Source: Phycisphaerae bacterium (lineage in GTDB: Bacteria; Planctomycetota; Phycisphaerae; UBA1845; Fen-1342). Taken from it: a stretch of DNA of 8,224 nt. Positions within the stretch are counted from its first letter, which is position 1. Each line of letters starts with the position of its first letter. Below are positions 1 through 5,770 of the stretch, piece after piece. The position numbers and the translations under genes were made by a program. The stretch spans positions 1-8,224 of the forward strand of contig JAGVEP010000426.1 of NCBI GenBank assembly GCA_020058145.1. The letters run 5' to 3'. The notes below the pieces were generated by a model. That model did not search any database. It saw nothing but the letters and a program-made list of their open reading frames with translations, and had not been told where the DNA came from.

Positions 1-83
1 CTATTTCTCAGCTATTTTCCGAGATGCGCCACGCCGCCGGCAGCGACGCCGATCACAACCAGTTGCTGTTATTCAAGTTATGA
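1..83 (+). CDS. possible 3' end of a convergent gene (partial)
   Basis: A plus-strand frame (codons from base 3) is open from the window edge to a TGA at 81-83. It reads as about 26 residues ending in HNQLLLFKL. The middle codons (24-62) mostly end in C or G, as expected for coding DNA in a GC-rich genome, and the peptide looks like an ordinary C-terminus. No start is visible, so the gene would begin left of the window. It would be convergent with the gspK-like gene, with a 29-bp spacer (84-112) in which I see no hairpin followed by T residues. The product cannot be recognised. Another plus-strand frame is also open here, so this is a weak call. Confidence 0.3.
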   Translation, partial: ISQLFSEMRHAAGSDADHNQLLLFKL

Positions 84-112
84 CCGGACAGTACTGATTC
101 GCTATTCTGAAT

Positions 113-3100
113 TCACTCGTCGTATCGCGCGCCGTAGTACGGGAACTCCCGCCGGGCGAGGATTTCGGGCTCGCCGCCATTCTGAATGACGGTGTAGCGA
201 TCCGCGGTCGAGTCCGTTGGGTCCGGCGGGTCCTGGACGCCGTTCGCCCATATGCCCGTGCCGTCCTGCCACATCAGCCGCGGCAGGAGGTTGCTGCGAT
301 CGACGGTCGTAACGGACGACACGCTGGCGGACGGGGTCTCGCGGTCGAGGAGCGTCGTGTAGACGGTGAACGTGTTGCTCCGCGTCGTCAGAAAGTGCGT
401 GTCGAGCAGCGCGAGCAGGCTGACGGCCTTCATGAAGTCGCCGGCAAGATTCGGTCCGGTGTGGGAATTGTCGTAACCGCCCAGCACCGTTCTCGATGGG
501 TCAAGCGGCACGCCTAATTGAGACGTATTCGAGCCGTCGCAGCCAATTACATTGGCTAATTCGCCGATGCTTAGGACTCCACGCTTCCAGGCGGCCGGGT
601 TCGCGACGGAGCTCAGGTCCAGCATCCCGCGCGGCGAGTTGGGGTCCGGGGTGTTTGTCGCCGGGTCGTTGTCGTACTGGAGTGGTCGGTAAGGAAACCG
701 GAGGGGATTGTCCCTCCAATTTGCGTTGGCCAGCACGCTATACGGGTCGCTAGCGTTAATGGTGATGTACGCAGTCCGATCCCGGTACGCCGCCAGCGCC
801 TGCGCGAGATATGGCCCCAGGCGATACCACTCGCCGTTGGTGTCCGCACTTCCCTGGATGAAGCCAGGCGTCGTCGAATTCGTTGTTGGTTCGAGGTAAC
901 GGTGAACGCCCGATGGCGGCCATCCGTCACCGGCCAGGATACCAGCCGCGGCGCTCCAAAACGCTGGTGCGGCGCCGGTGACACTCGATCCCACGGGGAG
1001 ATTTGCGCTAGCAACGTTGCCCACGCCGCCAAACACGGGCAGGTTGGCTAATACGAACCACGGGGCCGTATTGATGTCGATCCGCCCGGGCACGTGATAG
1101 GGGTCCACGGCATTCGGGTCCTGCGTCGTGAAGTAGTCAAACACCAGTTGGCCCCACGGTACGCGACCGGTCAGGTCGAATCCGGGAGTTCCGGAGATGG
1201 TCTCCGTATTCTGTGAGTTGTCGAACACCGGCATATGCCCGAAATCCAGCGGCGGGAATTGGGCGGGGTTGCCCGCTTGATCCAGGATGTACCCACGCTT
1301 ATCCCACTGCTCGTGCAACAGGTACGAGACAGGCTGCTGGGAAGTGCCCACCTCTTCCATGTGCGCAAAACGCGGCACGTAGAGCATGAATCCGACCGTC
1401 GGGAACGACGCCGGCCGCGTCACGCCGCGGAGCGTTACCCCGACTAGGTTGGCGTTCATCGTATACAGCGGCACGCACGGGCCATCGATGGTCGCGGCGA
1501 GCGACTGACTGTCGGCATTGCCGGCGCCGAGGGCGGTGGTATCGGGCCCGGGATGACTGAGGGAGCTGTAGACGTCGCCGGGGCAATCGAAGTTGGGCGT
1601 GCCGGATGGAAACTCGACGGTCATGCGCCAGCGCGGAATGCCCTGCGTCTGCCCGAAGTACGCCTCATAGGCGGTCTCACGCGAGCGATTGGCATACCAG
1701 TGGTCCGCTGGCTGGACGGGGCGGGACGGGAAAACGTTGTTGTTCACCGGCGGCTGCACCTCGATCCGGTCCACCATGTACCAGCCACCCCCCAGCAACG
1801 GCGCCCAGTGCCAGAGATGCACCCAGAGCGACTGGCCCGCGGCCGGGTGCGGGATGGGCAGCCCACGATGCACCCCATTCACTTCTGGCTTGCCTTGGAA
1901 GTAGTTGTTGCTGTTGCTTAGGTTGCCGTCCCAAAAGGCGCCGACCAGGAAACTCCGCGCGGCCATCTCGATCGGCCAGGTGGCTCCCATGCTGGCGGGA
2001 TCCAAGACGACCTTCGTCATGGGCGGAGCGGATTCGTTCGCGGTGAGACCCACGGTGATCGCGTAGCGCGAAAGAACCAGCTCCTGTGGGCCTCCATAGA
2101 GCGGCTTGGGATCGTACGGATTGAACAACTCAACGGCCACCGCGAGCCGAGCCTGGTTGAGCGCGTCGTTCGGGTCGGGTTTGTTGTATGCGAGCGCCTG
2201 CGTAAAGAACGGCTGTGGCTTGTAACCATAGTAACGGTAGGTGGTAGGAGGTACGAGTTCCTCGTACCAAACCGTGTCGATGTTTCCATCGGACATGTGT
2301 GGCGCGGCGAACTGCACCGTGTTGACGGCCAGGCTGAGCGCCTGCTGGCGGCGCGTGAGCGCCTCGCGGACCGTCCCGGTTCCTTTCCAATCGCCGTGCG
2401 CGCGGAGCAGCTCATGGAAGTAGTTGGCGAGCTCCAGAATGACTTGTGTGCCGAGCGGTGCCAGGAACTGACCGTTCGCCCCAAAAGCGCCCCGATTCGC
2501 GTCCGTAATGCGACCCAGATAGTACTTCAGGGCGCCCTGTCGCAAGCCCAGTTCGCGCGGGATCGGAAGGGGCGGCCACATCGCGAGATCCTTGGGCTGC
2601 TGAATCCGCGCCAGTTCATCGCTGTAGTTGGCCGTCGTGATCAGTTGCCGCGGGGCGTACAGCGCGGTCACGCTGGCTTCATTGCCGATTTGGAAAGCGG
2701 TGTTATACGCCTGCGGATCGATCGTCGTCGCCTGGCGCCAGACGTTCCACTCCTGGAGGTCGGCCAGGTTGAAACGTTGCCAGTTCTCCGCTTTGTAGTA
2801 AGTCGGGCTCGCGGCCGAGTTCCACACGGGCACCAACGTCTGGTTGAACTGGCTGTCGAACCACGCCAACACGGGCGGCACGCCCGCCGCCCCATTCACC
2901 GGCTGTCCCTCCTGACGGCCGACGAGCAGGCCGCCGCGCCGCCGGAGCAGCGGCTCCACGGCCTCACGCGTCCCACTCATCGCCCGCAGCATCGTCTGGT
3001 GATTCAAGTCACACGGGTCGAGAATGTTGGTGTCGTCCGGGTCCTTGACCCAGTTGAACATCTGCGTCAGGAACGGCAGTATCTGGGCCGCGTCATTCGG

Positions 3101-3892
3101 ATCGTCGAGCGCCGCCAGCACCATCCCACCGTGCGACTTAATGCGCACGGCGGCGGTGTAGCGGGCATTCTGAGTGAACTGGGCCCACCCGAGGGCACTG
3201 CGGACCTGGTTCGGGTCGCCGATGTAACTCATCGTGGCCGGATCGATTCCGCTCGCGCGCACCGACCGCCCACCCACCGCATTCGCCAATTCCGTCGCCA
3301 CGGCCACGTCGGCGAACGACGAATCCGGAATCCCATCGCCATCGGCGTCCGCAAACGGCTGCTGCGCATTCAGCCGCGTGTCGCCGTTCAGACCGATCGG
3401 GTTGAGGGGGTCGCCCGGCTGGACGAATACCGAGCTCGGCGTTGTGTCGTCGCTGTTCACCATCAGGCCGGTGAGCGGCTGATTCACCGCCGCGGCGGTG
3501 CCCAAACTCGTCACCGCTGGGTAGCCATAACTGTTCGGGTCGTAGCCCGTGTCCGTAGGATCGTGTATCGCCTCCGGCGACGAGAGCCACGGGGCACCCC
3601 ACGCCTTGCCGCTCGTCGCATCGACGCCGGCGTACCCCGGAATCTCCGCGTAGTTCGCCCCGGTCACAAGGTCCGTGCCGCTACGGCCGCCGATCTGCTT
3701 AACGAGCACATCCTGCGTCGCCTGGACCGCTTGCTCGACCCGCTCGCCGCGGCCCTCGAGCTTCAGCGTCTGCCGATCCGCCCGGGCCAGGACGATGAAC
3801 GCGGCGACGATCATGAACAGCATCGCCAGCAGCCCGACGATCATGAGCAACACGACCGCCCGGCGGCGGGTTGGCGGGGGAGTTCGTTTCAT
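113..3892 (-). CDS. very large GspK-like minor pseudopilin (helix-hairpin-helix)
   Basis: Last gene of the run; likely the GspK-type minor pseudopilin that caps the pseudopilus tip. Numbering here counts from an upstream ATG at 3910 (1265 residues). I prefer the ATG at 3892 (Met7, 1259 residues) because TAGGT lies 5 bases before it and it gives a 12-residue basic leader, MKRTPPPTRRRA, ahead of VVLLMIVGLLAMLFMIV. There is no Glu at +5 (Met instead), which is normal for GspK. Residues 188-196 read DADGDGIPD, a Ca-binding-like loop. Residues 942-958 read GRIDINTAPWFVLANLP, the classic GspK helix-hairpin-helix signature. Residues 1111-1123 (GVLSIGELANVIG) and 1175-1184 (TTRSNTFTVY) resemble the GspK C-terminal part. 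The protein is nearly four times the usual GspK length (about 320). It lies 345 bp beyond the gspJ-like stop, unlike the overlapping upstream genes. GspK assignment is good; the role of the extra domains is unknown. Confidence 0.85.
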   Translation of the reverse strand: MKRTPPPTRRRAVVLLMIVGLLAMLFMIVAAFIVLARADRQTLKLEGRGERVEQAVQATQDVLVKQIGGRSGTDLVTGANYAEIPGYAGVDATSGKAWGAPWLSSPEAIHDPTDTGYDPNSYGYPAVTSLGTAAAVNQPLTGLMVNSDDTTPSSVFVQPGDPLNPIGLNGDTRLNAQQPFADADGDGIPDSSFADVAVATELANAVGGRSVRASGIDPATMSYIGDPNQVRSALGWAQFTQNARYTAAVRIKSHGGMVLAALDDPNDAAQILPFLTQMFNWVKDPDDTNILDPCDLNHQTMLRAMSGTREAVEPLLRRRGGLLVGRQEGQPVNGAAGVPPVLAWFDSQFNQTLVPVWNSAASPTYYKAENWQRFNLADLQEWNVWRQATTIDPQAYNTAFQIGNEASVTALYAPRQLITTANYSDELARIQQPKDLAMWPPLPIPRELGLRQGALKYYLGRITDANRGAFGANGQFLAPLGTQVILELANYFHELLRAHGDWKGTGTVREALTRRQQALSLAVNTVQFAAPHMSDGNIDTVWYEELVPPTTYRYYGYKPQPFFTQALAYNKPDPNDALNQARLAVAVELFNPYDPKPLYGGPQELVLSRYAITVGLTANESAPPMTKVVLDPASMGATWPIEMAARSFLVGAFWDGNLSNSNNYFQGKPEVNGVHRGLPIPHPAAGQSLWVHLWHWAPLLGGGWYMVDRIEVQPPVNNNVFPSRPVQPADHWYANRSRETAYEAYFGQTQGIPRWRMTVEFPSGTPNFDCPGDVYSSLSHPGPDTTALGAGNADSQSLAATIDGPCVPLYTMNANLVGVTLRGVTRPASFPTVGFMLYVPRFAHMEEVGTSQQPVSYLLHEQWDKRGYILDQAGNPAQFPPLDFGHMPVFDNSQNTETISGTPGFDLTGRVPWGQLVFDYFTTQDPNAVDPYHVPGRIDINTAPWFVLANLPVFGGVGNVASANLPVGSSVTGAAPAFWSAAAGILAGDGWPPSGVHRYLEPTTNSTTPGFIQGSADTNGEWYRLGPYLAQALAAYRDRTAYITINASDPYSVLANANWRDNPLRFPYRPLQYDNDPATNTPDPNSPRGMLDLSSVANPAAWKRGVLSIGELANVIGCDGSNTSQLGVPLDPSRTVLGGYDNSHTGPNLAGDFMKAVSLLALLDTHFLTTRSNTFTVYTTLLDRETPSASVSSVTTVDRSNLLPRLMWQDGTGIWANGVQDPPDPTDSTADRYTVIQNGGEPEILARREFPYYGARYDE
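3323..3349 (-). other. DxDxDG calcium-loop-like motif in the gspK-like gene
   Basis: Codons 188-196 of the gspK-like frame encode DADGDGIPD. Acidic residues at positions 1, 3, 5 and 9 with Gly at 6 match the DxDxDGxxD pattern of EF-hand-like, dockerin-like and thrombospondin type-3 calcium loops. GspK family members are known to bind calcium, but I cannot show that this loop corresponds to that site. The segment after it (YTAAVRIKSHGG, residues 251-262) resembles the strand that follows this motif in large planctomycete-type homologues; that comparison is from memory. Confidence 0.5.
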
Positions 3893-3897
3893 GTTCG

Positions 3898-3902
3898 ACC
3901 TA
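3898..3902 (-). promoter_or_regulatory. ribosome binding site deciding the gspK-like start
   Basis: The minus strand reads TAGGT 5 bases before the ATG at 3892. The alternative ATG at 3910 has only AAGGA, about 12 bases upstream, and AGGAG about 18 bases upstream. The shorter start also gives a more typical prepilin leader. This is moderate support for 3892 but does not exclude 3910. Confidence 0.4.
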
Positions 3903-3934
3903 CACGTCATGGTCGCATCCGATCCTTGCTCCTA

Positions 3935-3959
3935 CGTCGGCCACGGGGGGCGACGCTAC
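3935..3959 (-). repeat. REP-like GTAG stem-loop
   Basis: On the minus strand GTAG (3959-3956) is followed at once by an imperfect stem, CGTCG (3955-3951) pairing with CGACG (3939-3935). Two further inner G-C pairs can form across a C-rich loop. A GTAG head plus palindrome is the layout of REP elements processed by RAYT transposases. The stem sequence differs from the copies at 4025-4050 and 8141-8224, so only the architecture is shared. Confidence 0.5.
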
Positions 3960-3967
3960 GGAGAAGC

Positions 3968-4019
3968 CACCGGCTGGAAGCCGGTGCCACACCTGTGTGG
4001 CACCGGCATCTTGCCGGTG
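3968..4019. repeat. compound palindrome of two inverted hairpins (BIME-like)
   Basis: There are two 19-nt hairpins, 3968-3986 (CACCGGCT, loop GGA, AGCCGGTG) and 4001-4019 (CACCGGCA, loop TCT, TGCCGGTG). Each has a perfect 8-bp stem. They are separated by 3987-4000, which is itself an inverted repeat (CCACAC...GTGTGG). Read outwards from the centre, both modules begin GTGTGGCACCGGC, so they are inverted copies of one unit. The whole 52 bp can also fold into one long imperfect stem. Two inverted palindromic units are the arrangement seen in bacterial interspersed mosaic elements. There is no T tract, so it is not called a terminator. Confidence 0.7.
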
Positions 4020-4024
4020 TCCGC

Positions 4025-4050
4025 CGGCCGGTACAGAGCCCGGCCGCTAC
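4025..4050 (-). repeat. REP-like GTAG stem-loop, dispersed copy
   Basis: On the minus strand GTAG (4050-4047) is followed by a 7-bp stem, CGGCCGG (4046-4040) and CCGGCCG (4031-4025), around an 8-base loop GCTCTGTA. The 26 bases match plus-strand 8171-8196 at 25 positions; the one difference is in the loop. The copies lie in opposite orientations about 4.1 kb apart on either side of the gspH-I-J-like genes, so this is a genuine dispersed repeat. Confidence 0.75.
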
Positions 4051-4126
4051 ATCATTGTCGGCCGCTGGGTCAAAGTCCCAGGTTTCCCGGCGACCGGCGA
4101 CCGTTATCGGGCGTTCCTCCGTAGCT

Positions 4127-4154
4127 GTCAGCCTTCAGCCGTCAGCTTTCAGCC
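4127..4154. repeat. 14-bp tandem direct repeat, two copies
   Basis: GTCAGCCTTCAGCC (4127-4140) is followed at once by GTCAGCTTTCAGCC (4141-4154), with one mismatch in 14. Internally each copy has an AGCCTTCAGC-type half-repeat. It lies in the non-coding gap between the gspJ-like and gspK-like genes. Function unknown. Confidence 0.65.
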
Positions 4155-4180
4155 GCACACCAGCGTGGGTCGCCCGCCAC

Positions 4181-4255
4181 CGTGTCCTTCGTGCCTTCGT
4201 GCCTGTGTTCATCGTTGCCTTGTTGCCTCGTTGCCTTCGTCCCTCCGTGCTTTCC
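4181..4255 (-). repeat. decayed 8-bp repeat tract after the gspJ-like stop
   Basis: The minus strand carries degenerate copies of the 8-bp unit (GGCACGAA and variants such as GGCAACGA) straight after the gspJ-like stop codon. Only one orientation is present, unlike the inverted arrays in the gspI- and gspJ-like leaders. Units are cleanest near 4183-4203 and drift towards 4251. It looks like the first arm of the same element, with the second arm and the downstream pilin signal missing. Confidence 0.6.
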
Positions 4256-4259
4256 TCAT
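4209..4259 (-). other. orphan 16-codon ORF at a gene-junction remnant
   Basis: An ATG at 4259 overlaps the gspJ-like TGA by four bases (ATGA), exactly as at the two functional junctions. It opens a frame reading MRKARRDEGNEATRQR before TGA at 4211-4209. The first ten bases, ATGAGGAAAG, are identical to the start of the gspI-like gene. The codons come from degenerate 8-bp repeats and no pilin signal follows. There is no Shine-Dalgarno-like sequence upstream (ACCGGTTTGA). It is probably not a functional gene; it may be a remnant of a coupled start or just the element's edge. Confidence 0.3.
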
Positions 4260-5770
4260 TCAAACCGGTGCATGACCGTCCGCACAATCGGCTCCGGCAG
4301 CACGCCGCGAACGTCCCATACCCGCACCGTGACGCGAATCGCATAGGGCCACATGCGGATGAGGCGCTGCGAAACGGAATCGATCGCTGGTTCCACCACG
4401 GATGCGTCTTGATCCAGTCGGCCGAAATCGAACAGACGAGGCGCATACTGGTGACCCGGCGTCGCGAGGTCCTGATCGGCGATCAGCGCCTGGCGGTTCT
4501 GCTGCGTATCCGGCACGAAAACATACGTCTGCCCCGGCAAGACCTGCATCCAGCGCGGCATATCCGACCGGCGACTCATTAACGGAGCATTCGGGTCAGA
4601 GAAATACGTCGCGCTGTTCCGCGGGTCCTCCGGCATCAGGAATTCAACCTGGAACCACACGCACCCCGGCAGCATGTGCACCGCTAAGTTGCTCTTCAAA
4701 TCGACCGGCACGTCCTCCAGCACCGTCGCGACGTGGTGCATCGTCGTGCCGAGCGTAGGGTCGCCGTAAACGACCGAGTCGATGTCATTCACCAAACCCG
4801 CGACGCTGCTCCACGGGGCGCCAGGGTAGCTGTACGGAGCCGTGGAGACGGTCAGAAGCGTCGGGTCGCTGCACTTCGTCAGGAACGCCGCGCGGTCAAG
4901 GAACGCGCCGTCACCCGGCATCGGCTGACTTCCCTCGTAATAGTGCATTCCGCCGGGCACAGCGCCGGGGTCGGCGCCGCCGCCACGAGCGTTGTTGGAG
5001 AACCAAGTCGTGCCCGTGAGCACGTTGGGATCGACGATCGTCGCCACCCGCGACAAGTGCCAGCGCGTCGCAGGGAGCCTGCTCAGCGTGCTCGGGCCGA
5101 CGGTCACCGTCTGCTCGATGTGGCTTAGCGCGCCGACCGATGGGAAAGCATAGCTACTGCCATTCCACACCGGCTGTCCGAAGGCCGCATGCCCGTAAAC
5201 CACCCGTATCGGCGAGAACTTGACGCCGTTGGCATAGGGGTCGTTGAGCACGTTGGGGTTGGGGGCGGCCGACGCCGTCGGGCGGTTCGAGAAGAACATC
5301 AGCAGGTCGGCCCGTGGGTCGCTATAAACGCCGTTCAGATCGGGCAACGGCGCATATTCCGGGTCGTAGCCGACCAAGCCCGGGTCACTAGGGTTCCCGA
5401 CCAGCACGCGAAAATACTTCCCCGCCTCCAGGCTGTCTTGCGTCAACGCGGCGGCCTGCGTCCGGCCCACCATGACGAGGACGCTCTGGGCCGGTTCGCA
5501 GTGGGCCAGGTCCTCCTGGAGTTGTCGCGTGAATTCGCGTACCCAGGCGTGGGTCTGGGAATACGCCGTCGCCTGGCTCGCGGTCTTGGTCGTCACGCTG
5601 AACACGTAGCCGACGATGCCCAGCGCGAGGCTGAGCACGGCGAGGGAGACGAGCATCTCGACCAGAGTAAAGGCACGTAGGCACGCAGGCACGGAGGCAC
5701 GAAGGACGCGCTGCGCGCTCCTCCCTTCGTGCCTCCGTGCCTCCGTGCCTCCGTGCCTTCTTCCTCTCAT
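4256..5770 (-). CDS. GspJ/PilW-like minor pseudopilin with repeat-encoded leader
   Basis: A 504-residue prepilin-type protein, likely the GspJ (PilW) minor pseudopilin of the tip complex. The leader is 33 residues, rich in Arg and His, and made of 8-bp repeat codons (RRHGGTEARRHEG, then VLRASVPACLRA). Cleavage is expected between Ala33 and Phe34. The mature N-terminus is FTLVEMLVSLAVLSLALGIV with Glu at +5. The C-terminus, IRVTVRVWDVRG followed by a short tail, resembles the last strands of GspJ/PilW proteins. At 504 residues it is more than twice the usual size (about 200). The ATG at 5770 overlaps the gspI-like TGA (ATGA) and has GAGG 8 bases upstream, implying translational coupling. An in-frame GTG at 5692 would give a 7-residue leader (MPACLRA) and cannot be excluded. 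Fold assignment is fairly secure; J versus another minor pilin rests on gene order. Confidence 0.87.
   Translation of the reverse strand: MRGRRHGGTEARRHEGRSAQRVLRASVPACLRAFTLVEMLVSLAVLSLALGIVGYVFSVTTKTASQATAYSQTHAWVREFTRQLQEDLAHCEPAQSVLVMVGRTQAAALTQDSLEAGKYFRVLVGNPSDPGLVGYDPEYAPLPDLNGVYSDPRADLLMFFSNRPTASAAPNPNVLNDPYANGVKFSPIRVVYGHAAFGQPVWNGSSYAFPSVGALSHIEQTVTVGPSTLSRLPATRWHLSRVATIVDPNVLTGTTWFSNNARGGGADPGAVPGGMHYYEGSQPMPGDGAFLDRAAFLTKCSDPTLLTVSTAPYSYPGAPWSSVAGLVNDIDSVVYGDPTLGTTMHHVATVLEDVPVDLKSNLAVHMLPGCVWFQVEFLMPEDPRNSATYFSDPNAPLMSRRSDMPRWMQVLPGQTYVFVPDTQQNRQALIADQDLATPGHQYAPRLFDFGRLDQDASVVEPAIDSVSQRLIRMWPYAIRVTVRVWDVRGVLPEPIVRTVMHRFE
5670..5759. repeat. near-perfect 36-bp inverted repeat inside the gspJ-like leader
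   Basis: 5670-5705 pairs with 5724-5759 at 34 of 36 positions (mismatches 5678/5751 and 5686/5743), leaving an 18-base loop with a GCGCTGCGCGC core. Both arms are arrays of the 8-bp unit (GGCACGGA/GGCACGAA). In the gspJ-like mRNA the stem starts 8 bases after the start codon and ends inside the codon for Phe +1 of the mature pilin. It can be read as a transcribed hairpin within coding sequence. Confidence 0.85.

Larger units (their letters stand above)
3911..4255. other. repeat-filled gap between the gspJ-like and gspK-like genes
   Basis: A 345-bp stretch with no convincing gene. From the gspJ-like stop towards the gspK-like start it holds a decayed 8-bp repeat tract, a 14-bp direct repeat, a small imperfect palindrome (4066-4080), a GTAG stem-loop, a compound palindrome, and a second GTAG stem-loop ending about 25 bp before the upstream ATG. 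I see no stem followed by a T run on the minus strand, so no intrinsic terminator is called. A TTGACC at 4075-4070 (minus strand) has no matching -10 box. The gap may have grown by repeat insertion within an originally compact operon. Confidence 0.6.

Noticed and set aside
3968..4019. Intrinsic terminator after the gspJ-like gene
   Set aside because: The stem is strong but no T-rich run follows it on the minus strand (the sequence continues GGCTTCTCCG), so the palindromic-repeat reading fits better.
4040..4080. Sigma-70-like promoter for the gspK-like gene (TTGACC on the minus strand at 4075-4070)
   Set aside because: At 16-18 bases spacing there is only GTAGCG-like sequence, and TGATGT is too close. 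The match is no better than chance.
2297..4582. A 761-codon plus-strand open frame antisense to the gspK-like 5' half, the gap and the gspJ-like 3' end
   Set aside because: Its translation is dominated by Arg, His, Val and Gln with no domain, signal or membrane segment, as expected for the complement of GC-rich coding DNA. It crosses two genes with strong family signatures on the other strand.
5189..5680. Plus-strand open frame of 163 codons opposite the gspJ-like gene
   Set aside because: A shadow frame rich in Arg, Val and Gly with no recognisable motif; the minus-strand frame has a clear pilin signal.
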